From assembly GCA_031178305.1 (NCBI GenBank), contig JAPSJG010000064.1, positions 1-11,924 on the forward strand: a DNA stretch of 11,924 bases, read 5' to 3'. This DNA is from Sinorhizobium sp. Its GTDB lineage: Bacteria > Pseudomonadota > Alphaproteobacteria > Rhizobiales > Rhizobiaceae. A program made the position numbers and the translations under genes. Under the pieces are notes generated by a model. It saw nothing but the letters and a program-made list of their open reading frames with translations, was not told where the DNA came from and did no database searches. Position 1 is the stretch's first letter, and the number at the start of each line of letters is the position of its first letter. Of the stretch, positions 7,747 through 11,924 are shown one piece after another.

Positions 7747-7764
7747 GTTATATTTTTATAACAT
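7745..7764. promoter_or_regulatory. Probable ArsR-family operator
   Basis: This is a perfect inverted repeat, ATGTTATA (7745-7752) and TATAACAT (7757-7764), with a TTTT centre. It fills the spacer of the divergent promoter and contains most of the regulator's start codon (7744-7746). AT-rich palindromes of this size are typical ArsR-family sites. A bound dimer would block the + strand promoter and the regulator's own transcript start. Which protein binds is inferred from position. Confidence 0.65.
7755..7760 (-). promoter_or_regulatory. Candidate -10 of the arsR-type gene (leaderless start)
   Basis: Read on the minus strand this is TATAAA, separated by 8 bases from the regulator ATG. A start 6-8 bases downstream of the hexamer would fall at or next to the A of the ATG, giving a leaderless mRNA. 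That fits the lack of any Shine-Dalgarno. The -35 is weak: TTGTGC on the minus strand (7781-7776) with short 15-base spacing. Confidence 0.32.
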
Positions 7765-7796
7765 ATCATCGGCGGGCACAACGCGAGGAGGACGCC

Positions 7797-8279
7797 ATGC
7801 CTTTGGGATTTCGTGTGAATGGACGCATTGCCCGTCCGGTCGAGGAGGTGTTTGACGCAGTCGTCAATCCGGACAAGCTCAGCCGCTATTTCGTCACGCT
7901 TGGCGGCATAAGCGGTCCAATGGTCGCCGGCGCCACTGTCATCTGGTGGGGCGAAGTCCCTGTGGAAGTGGAGGTCGTCGACCCGAATGAGCGGATCGTT
8001 TTCCGCTGGGACGCCATGGTCGCCAAAGGGGAAACACCCTATCAGACACGCGTCGAAATGCGTTTCCAGCCGCTCGAAGACGGCTCGACCATGGTCACCA
8101 TTGCCGAAGGCGGCTGGCGGGAGAACGAGCAGGCTCAGAAGAGCTCCTATCTAAATTGCGAGGGCTGGTCGCAGATGCTCGCCTGCCTGAAGGCCTGGGT
8201 CGAACACGGCATCAACTTGCGGGAGGGCTACTATGTCGGCGAGCTCTCCGGCAAGCCGGCACTCGAGCCGCAAGTCTGA
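7797..8279 (+). CDS. SRPBCC/AHSA1-family protein
   Basis: This 160-residue cytoplasmic protein has the START/Bet v 1-like fold (AHSA1, activator of Hsp90 ATPase homologue family). It starts with an amphipathic strand and RPVEEVFDAVVNPDKLSRYF (13-32), typical of the family, and ends with the characteristic GWSQMLACLKAWVEHG helix (123-138). Such proteins have a hydrophobic cavity for small lipophilic ligands, but the ligand here cannot be told. The ATG at 7797 is preferred over a same-frame TTG at 7740, because AGGAGG (7786-7791) lies five bases before it and the TTG overlaps the promoter. It is the first gene of a two-gene operon with the VOC protein, 12 bp apart, under control of the divergent ArsR-family regulator. 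AHSA1 proteins encoded beside ArsR regulators are a common arrangement of poorly known function. Confidence 0.88.
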   Translation: MPLGFRVNGRIARPVEEVFDAVVNPDKLSRYFVTLGGISGPMVAGATVIWWGEVPVEVEVVDPNERIVFRWDAMVAKGETPYQTRVEMRFQPLEDGSTMVTIAEGGWRENEQAQKSSYLNCEGWSQMLACLKAWVEHGINLREGYYVGELSGKPALEPQV

Positions 8280-8291
8280 GGAGGTCGCCGA

Positions 8292-8654
8292 ATGACAACC
8301 GAGATAAAGGGCGGCTTCAACATTGCCATGAAGGTGCCCAGCCACGAATACGAGGCCGTGGTCGCCTTCTATCGCGACGTCGTCGGCCTGCCGCCCTTCG
8401 ACGAGAAAGAGCCGGCCAAGGGCTTCATTCTAGGCCCGAACCGCCTATGGATCGATGAAGTACCGCAGTTGAGCCAGGCGGAAGTCTGGCTGGAGCTCTT
8501 CGCTGACGACCATGAGAGGGCGCTTGACCACCTCGCCGCGAACGGGGCTGTGCGCTGCGATGCCGTGGAAGAGCTGGGCGAAGGATTCCGGGGAGGCTGG
8601 ATCATGAATCCCGCCAACATCGTTCACTTGGTTCGTGCCCCTGACGCGTGGTAA
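8292..8654 (+). CDS. VOC-superfamily (glyoxalase/dioxygenase-fold) protein
   Basis: This 120-residue single-unit VOC protein carries two beta-alpha-beta-beta-beta modules: residues about 8-55, with YEAVVAFYRDVVGLPPF (20-36), and 64-116, with WLELFADDHERALDHL (66-81) and GGWIMNPANIVHLV (101-114). The family includes glyoxalase I, extradiol dioxygenases, fosfomycin-resistance proteins and bleomycin-binding proteins. The usual His/Glu metal ligands are not all evident; Glu68 and His112 are candidates, so catalysis is not assured and a ligand-binding role is possible. The ATG at 8292 has AGGAGG (8279-8284) starting within the stop codon of the SRPBCC gene, indicating tight translational coupling. 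The gene ends 5 bp before the stop of the convergent L,D-transpeptidase gene. The specific substrate is unknown. Confidence 0.85.
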   Translation: MTTEIKGGFNIAMKVPSHEYEAVVAFYRDVVGLPPFDEKEPAKGFILGPNRLWIDEVPQLSQAEVWLELFADDHERALDHLAANGAVRCDAVEELGEGFRGGWIMNPANIVHLVRAPDAW

Positions 8655-8659
8655 TGCGC

Positions 8660-9394
8660 TCAGAAGGATAGGAGCGGGCTCTCGGTGGTCGAGCCCGCCG
8701 GGACCTCGTCCGGCAGAATCGCGGCACTCATCGGCGGTTCTGCCTGAATCACGACGACCCGCGTTCCCTCCGGCACGCGGTTATGGAGATCAATGACATC
8801 CTGATTGAGCATTCGAATGCAGCCGCTTGAAACGGCCGTGCCGATCGACCAGGCTTCCGGCGTGCCGTGAATGCGGAACAACGTGTCCTTGCCGTCCTGA
8901 TATAGGTAAAGGGCGCGTGCACCAAGCGGATTGGTGAGGCCCGGTTCCACGCCCCCGGCGAGCGGCCCATAACGTTCCGGCTCGCGCGCGACCATATCGG
9001 ATGTCGGGATCCAGCGCGGCCATTCCGCCTTCCGCCCGATGCGGGCCTCGCCGGCAAACGCCAGTCCTTCCCTGCCGACGCCGATGCCGTAGCGCAAGGC
9101 CATGCCGCCATTCTGGACCAGATAGAGATGGCGGTTCGGCGTATCGATGACGATCGTACCCGGTGGTTCGTAGGTGGAGTAGGGCACCTCTTGGCGCAGG
9201 AAGCGCGGGTTTACCTTGCTGATGTCCGTCGCCGGCAGCGGAAATCTCTCGCCCGGCATCGGCCCGTACATTGCCGTGAAATAGGGGTCCGGGCCCGGCG
9301 GTCGGGCGGCTTGCTGTTTGCTGCTCACGCAGCCGGCAAGGGCAATCAATGCAACGAGAAGAATAATGATTTGCGCGGGGCGGAACACACACAT
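8660..9394 (-). CDS. Lipoprotein L,D-transpeptidase (YkuD domain)
   Basis: This cell-wall enzyme of 244 residues makes 3-3 peptidoglycan crosslinks or attaches outer-membrane proteins to peptidoglycan. The N-terminus is a lipoprotein signal with lipobox LAGC (19-22), so it would be lipidated at Cys22. Residue +2 is Val, not Asp, which in the E. coli sorting rule points to the outer membrane. The YkuD domain spans about 80-216. Catalytic residues are visible in RIHGTPEAWSIG (174-185, His176) and SSGCIRMLNQDVIDL (189-203, Cys192 with Arg194). The ATG at 9394 has a distant AGGA (11-base spacing). Rhizobiales carry many paralogues, so no symbol is given. In this order, L,D-transpeptidases anchor beta-barrel outer-membrane proteins to peptidoglycan in the absence of Braun lipoprotein. 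It is divergent from recO. Confidence 0.92.
   Translation of the reverse strand: MCVFRPAQIIILLVALIALAGCVSSKQQAARPPGPDPYFTAMYGPMPGERFPLPATDISKVNPRFLRQEVPYSTYEPPGTIVIDTPNRHLYLVQNGGMALRYGIGVGREGLAFAGEARIGRKAEWPRWIPTSDMVAREPERYGPLAGGVEPGLTNPLGARALYLYQDGKDTLFRIHGTPEAWSIGTAVSSGCIRMLNQDVIDLHNRVPEGTRVVVIQAEPPMSAAILPDEVPAGSTTESPLLSF
8674..8698. terminator. Hairpin in the 3' end of the L,D-transpeptidase gene, after the VOC gene
   Basis: An 8-bp perfect GC-rich inverted repeat, GCGGGCTC (8674-8681) and GAGCCCGC (8691-8698), has a 9-base loop. It starts 20 bases after the VOC stop, so it is placed to end the + strand operon, yet lies within the last 13 codons of the opposing gene. On the minus strand it is followed by a pyrimidine-rich stretch (TCCTATCCTTCT). 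No true T-run follows on the plus strand. Confidence 0.45.
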
Positions 9395-9597
9395 ATTCGA
9401 AATAATCCTGATGCTGCCACCTGGGTCGGCGAAAGTCCTGCCGACACAGCTTGTGCCTCAATGTGATGGCTTTCGAATTGGGCCAAGTTTTAATGTAGTG
9501 CGTGGGACGCGCAGCAGAAAGGGGCTTTTCGAATCGCATTCCGGGTCGAGCTATCTCGCCCTTGATCGCCTTTGCGGCGCGGGTGTATGCCATTTCC
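9395..9597. promoter_or_regulatory. Divergent control region of the L,D-transpeptidase gene and recO
   Basis: The two genes are transcribed away from each other, so both promoters should lie in these 203 bases, but no hexamer pair of good quality was found in either direction. A 6-bp inverted repeat, GTCGGC (9425-9430) and GCCGAC (9440-9445), with a 9-base spacer sits 31-51 bases upstream of the L,D-transpeptidase ATG. It could be an operator or a small hairpin. The assignment is positional. Confidence 0.4.
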
Positions 9598-10344
9598 ATG
9601 CAATGGAGCGACGAAGCCATCATTCTCGGAATTCGCAGGCATGGCGAAAGCTCTGTCATCGCGGAGGTCATGACGTCCGGGTACGGCCGGCATCTGGGCC
9701 TCGTGCGCTCGGGCCGCTCGCGCGCGATGCAGCCGGTGCTGCAGCCGGGCAATTCAGTCGAGGTGACCTGGCGCGCGCGGCTTGACGAGCATCTCGGCGA
9801 ATTCCGCGTTGAGCCGCTGCAGCAGCGTGCAGCAAGGCTGATGGAAGCGGCGATCTCGGTCTATGGCATTCAGGCTTTGGGCGCGCTGTTGCGGCTTCTG
9901 CCCGAGCGCGATCCGCATCCGCATCTTTACGAGGCGCTTGCCGTCATCGTCGATCACCTGCAGGACCCGGCCGATGCTGGCGAACTCTTCGTGCGCTTCG
10001 AACTGGCCGTCCTGAACGACCTCGGTTTCGGCCTTGATCTCTCGGAATGCGCGGTAACGGGTAGACGCGACGAACTCGTCTACGTCTCGCCGAAATCGGG
10101 CCGTGCCGTCAGTCGCGAGGCGGGTGCCCCCTATGCCGAGCGCATGCTCGCGCTTCCGGATTTTCTGTCCGGCGGACAGAAGGCGGCCGATCATGACAGC
10201 CTTGCAGCGGCGTTCCGTCTCACCGCCCATTTTCTGAACCGCCATGTCTACGAACCGCGCGGCATCGATGCGTCTTCCACGCGCGAGGGTTTCGTTCAGG
10301 CGACGCTGAAGGCATTGAGGCCGGCCTCGCCGTCAGCGGTCTGA
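9598..10344 (+). CDS. recO: DNA repair protein RecO
   Basis: RecO acts in the RecFOR pathway, loading RecA onto SSB-coated single-stranded DNA at gaps. The 248-residue protein has the N-terminal OB fold (about 1-78, starting MQWSDEAIILGIRRHGES), a helical central domain (about 80-145) and the C-terminal region with VYVSPKSGRAVSREAGAPYA (161-180). The four-cysteine zinc finger of some RecO proteins is not present; only Cys151 remains, as I recall is common in alphaproteobacteria. The ATG at 9598 gives the family N-terminus. Same-frame GTG codons at 9502 and 9583 would add unrelated residues. The Shine-Dalgarno is weak. In many alphaproteobacteria recO lies near rnc and era; era is not in this window. 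A terminator hairpin follows 10 bases after the stop. Confidence 0.93.
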   Translation: MQWSDEAIILGIRRHGESSVIAEVMTSGYGRHLGLVRSGRSRAMQPVLQPGNSVEVTWRARLDEHLGEFRVEPLQQRAARLMEAAISVYGIQALGALLRLLPERDPHPHLYEALAVIVDHLQDPADAGELFVRFELAVLNDLGFGLDLSECAVTGRRDELVYVSPKSGRAVSREAGAPYAERMLALPDFLSGGQKAADHDSLAAAFRLTAHFLNRHVYEPRGIDASSTREGFVQATLKALRPASPSAV

Positions 10345-10353
10345 ACATGAAAC

Positions 10354-10380
10354 GGGCGCCGCACGTGTCATGCGGCGCCC
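10354..10380. terminator. Shared terminator hairpin between recO and phoX
   Basis: A 10-bp perfect inverted repeat, GGGCGCCGCA (10354-10363) and TGCGGCGCCC (10371-10380), has a 7-base loop. It fits between the convergent stop codons of recO (10342-10344) and the phosphatase gene (10387-10389). On the minus strand it is followed by GTTTC; there is no T-run on the plus strand. It is best read as a bidirectional terminator. Confidence 0.7.
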
Positions 10381-10386
10381 ACCATT

Positions 10387-11924
10387 CTAGAAAGACTCGC
10401 CATAGCCGATCTTGCCGCCGCCCTGCTTGGTGACGGCGACCACGGCCGGGCGTACCGGCATGTCGTCGCGGAAGTCCGGCCAGCGCGTCGCGGGCTGTTC
10501 GTAGGTCGCAAGGCCTGCATCACCCGGATGCTGCACGGCGAGAAAGAACGTGTCGCTCGTCGGGTTGAAGGTCGGGCCGCACATTTCCGCGCCGACCGGC
10601 ACCCGGAAGAACAGCTTCGAGGTGCCGCGGGCTTCGCCCTCGGTGTCGACGGCCCAGACGCCGTCCGTGCGGCCGGTCTGCTCCTCGTTGTTGCCGTCGG
10701 TCGACACCCACAGCCGGCCGTCTGCGTCGATCGCGCAGTTGTCCGGCATGCCGAACCAGCCGTTTTTGGTTGTTGCCGTCGAGAAGGAGGCGCCGACCTC
10801 GGCAATGCTCGGGTCGCCGCACTTGAGCAGAATGTCCCAGCGGGATGTCGTCGAGGTGAAATCGCCGTCCGTTTCCGTGATCTCGATGATGTGGCCGAAG
10901 GCGTTATTCGCGCGCGGATTTGCGGCGTCCGCCTCCTCCTCCTTGCGCTTGGTGTTGTTGGTCAGCATCACATAGACCTTGCCCGTCTTTCGATTGGGCT
11001 GAACGTCTTCCGGGCGGTCCATCTTGGTTGCGCCCAGCGCATCGGCGGCAAGCCGGGTATTGATCAGAACGTCAGCCTGCGAGGCGAAGCCGTTTTCGGA
11101 CGTCAGCGGCCCCTCGCCGTGGATGAGCGGCATCCAGGTGACCGTGCCGTCCTCATCGAATTTCGCCACGTAGAGCGTGCCGTCGTCGAGGAGGTCCATG
11201 TTCGCCGCGCGGTCGTTCGGATTGTAGGTGCCCTTGGTCACGAACTTGTAGACATAGTCGTAGCGCTCATCGTCGCCGCTGTAGAGCACCACACGGCCGT
11301 CCTTGTTGACGATCGATTCGCAGCCCTCGTGCTTGAAGCGGCCGACGGCGGTACGCTTCTTCGGCACGGAGGTGGGGTCGAACGGGTCGACCTCGACGAT
11401 CCAGCCGAAGCGGTTGGCCTCGTTCGGCTCCTTCGAAAGGTCGAAACGGTCGTAGAATTTCGACCACGCGTACTGTCCGCCCGGCGCGCCGAGGCGCTTC
11501 AACTGCTCGTATTCGGCATGATCCTCTGCAAGGTCGCCTCCGAAATAACCGTTGAAGTTTTCCTCGGCCATCAGATAGGTGCCCCAAGCGGTGACGCCGC
11601 CGGCACAATTGTTGATCGTGCCGAAGACCTTCATGCCGGTCGGATCGGAGGGCGTCTTCATACGTTCATGGCCGGCCGCCGGTCCGGAAATCTGCATTTC
11701 GGTGTTGGCGGTGATGCGGCGATTGTACTTGCCGTCGAGAACCGGCTGCCACGTGCCGTCGACCTTGCGAATCTCGATGACAGTGCCGCCATGCGCCGCC
11801 ATCTCGATGTCGACCAGTTCCCTGCTGTACTCACCAAGGACGACCTTGTCCTTTTCCTTTCCGTCTTCCGTCACCTTTTCGACACGGGCGAAATTCGGGA
11901 ACATGATTTCCGCATTGGTGTACT
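10387..11924 (-). CDS. phoX: PhoX-type alkaline phosphatase (5' end outside window)
   Basis: PhoX enzymes are secreted, iron- and calcium-dependent alkaline phosphatases (formerly DUF839) that release phosphate from organic esters. The visible part is the C-terminal 511-512 codons. The frame stays open through the right edge, with six further codons (Y-T-N-A-E-I) before the Met encoded at 11904, so that Met is internal; probably 130-180 residues are missing, including the expected Tat signal peptide. Numbering from the Met at 11904, the family motifs are INNCAGGVTAWGTYLMAEEN (97-116, with the conserved metal-ligand Cys100), KHEGCE (191-196), DRPEDVQPN (296-304, with the Arg and Glu of the active site) and GMPDNCAIDADGRLWVSTDG (385-404). 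Rhizobial phoX is usually under PhoB control, but its promoter lies outside the window. A generic DUF839 protein without phosphatase activity is less likely given these residues. Confidence 0.88.
   Translation of the reverse strand, partial: YTNAEIMFPNFARVEKVTEDGKEKDKVVLGEYSRELVDIEMAAHGGTVIEIRKVDGTWQPVLDGKYNRRITANTEMQISGPAAGHERMKTPSDPTGMKVFGTINNCAGGVTAWGTYLMAEENFNGYFGGDLAEDHAEYEQLKRLGAPGGQYAWSKFYDRFDLSKEPNEANRFGWIVEVDPFDPTSVPKKRTAVGRFKHEGCESIVNKDGRVVLYSGDDERYDYVYKFVTKGTYNPNDRAANMDLLDDGTLYVAKFDEDGTVTWMPLIHGEGPLTSENGFASQADVLINTRLAADALGATKMDRPEDVQPNRKTGKVYVMLTNNTKRKEEEADAANPRANNAFGHIIEITETDGDFTSTTSRWDILLKCGDPSIAEVGASFSTATTKNGWFGMPDNCAIDADGRLWVSTDGNNEEQTGRTDGVWAVDTEGEARGTSKLFFRVPVGAEMCGPTFNPTSDTFFLAVQHPGDAGLATYEQPATRWPDFRDDMPVRPAVVAVTKQGGGKIGYGESF

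Larger units (their letters stand above)
7740..7769 (+). promoter_or_regulatory. Sigma-70-type promoter of the SRPBCC-VOC operon
   Basis: A perfect TTGACA (7740-7745) is followed, after an 18-base spacer, by TATCAT (7764-7769), one mismatch from consensus. Transcription would start near 7776, about 20 bases before the SRPBCC ATG and upstream of its AGGAGG. This is the strongest promoter-like sequence in the window. Its spacer is filled almost exactly by the inverted repeat at 7745-7764. Confidence 0.65.

Noticed and set aside
7740..7796. An N-terminal extension of the SRPBCC protein from a TTG
   Set aside because: The TTG is part of the -35 hexamer, and the extension translates the operator. 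The ATG at 7797 has a strong Shine-Dalgarno.
9502..9597. An N-terminal extension of RecO from a GTG
   Set aside because: The added residues do not resemble RecO. The family N-terminus begins at MQW, encoded from 9598.
1..11924. Insertion sequences, CRISPR arrays, tRNA/rRNA genes, phage or defence genes
   Set aside because: I looked for these on both strands and saw no transposase, integrase, regularly spaced repeats or tRNA cloverleaf. Genes, operons and junctions look intact and typical of a rhizobial chromosome.

Overview
The window looks like chromosomal DNA of an alphaproteobacterium of the Rhizobiaceae, most likely the Sinorhizobium/Ensifer group. The DNA is GC-rich with strong third-position bias, so long open frames run antisense to most genes. 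The gene content also fits: an lpsL-rkpK pair for UDP-galacturonate supply (the rkp-2 locus of S. meliloti), a PhoX phosphatase, a rhizobial-type RecO and a Tex protein. This assignment rests on recognising protein families, not on a database search.

Layout. Bases 1-440 hold no convincing gene. A cyclopropane-fatty-acyl-phospholipid synthase (cfa, 441-1697, +) follows, then a 19-bp-stem hairpin, then tex (1852-4158, +) and a small exported protein of unknown function (4375-4689, +). The next three genes are on the minus strand. In transcription order they are an ArsR-family regulator (7746-7414), lpsL (7347-6325) and rkpK (6188-4875). Divergent from the regulator is a two-gene + strand operon: an SRPBCC/AHSA1 protein (7797-8279) and a VOC/glyoxalase-fold protein (8292-8654). 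It converges, 5 bp apart, on a lipoprotein L,D-transpeptidase (9394-8660, -). Divergent from that is recO (9598-10344, +), which converges on the 3' part of a PhoX-type alkaline phosphatase (minus strand, cut by the right edge).

How the genes work together. RkpK oxidises UDP-glucose to UDP-glucuronate and LpsL epimerises that to UDP-galacturonate, giving precursors for surface polysaccharides (LPS, K-antigen). With Cfa (membrane lipids) and the L,D-transpeptidase (peptidoglycan), about half of the window concerns the cell envelope. Tex and RecO are housekeeping RNA/DNA proteins. The ArsR-SRPBCC-VOC group is a self-contained regulatory module with a clear divergent control region: a perfect 8-bp inverted repeat sits between the -35 and -10 of the enzyme operon and overlaps the start codon of the regulator.

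No mobile element, CRISPR array, tRNA, rRNA or obvious defence system was seen. The window is mostly ordinary. The parts most worth a second look are the ArsR control region with its apparently leaderless regulator mRNA, and the strong hairpins at gene ends, one of them inside the opposing gene's coding sequence.
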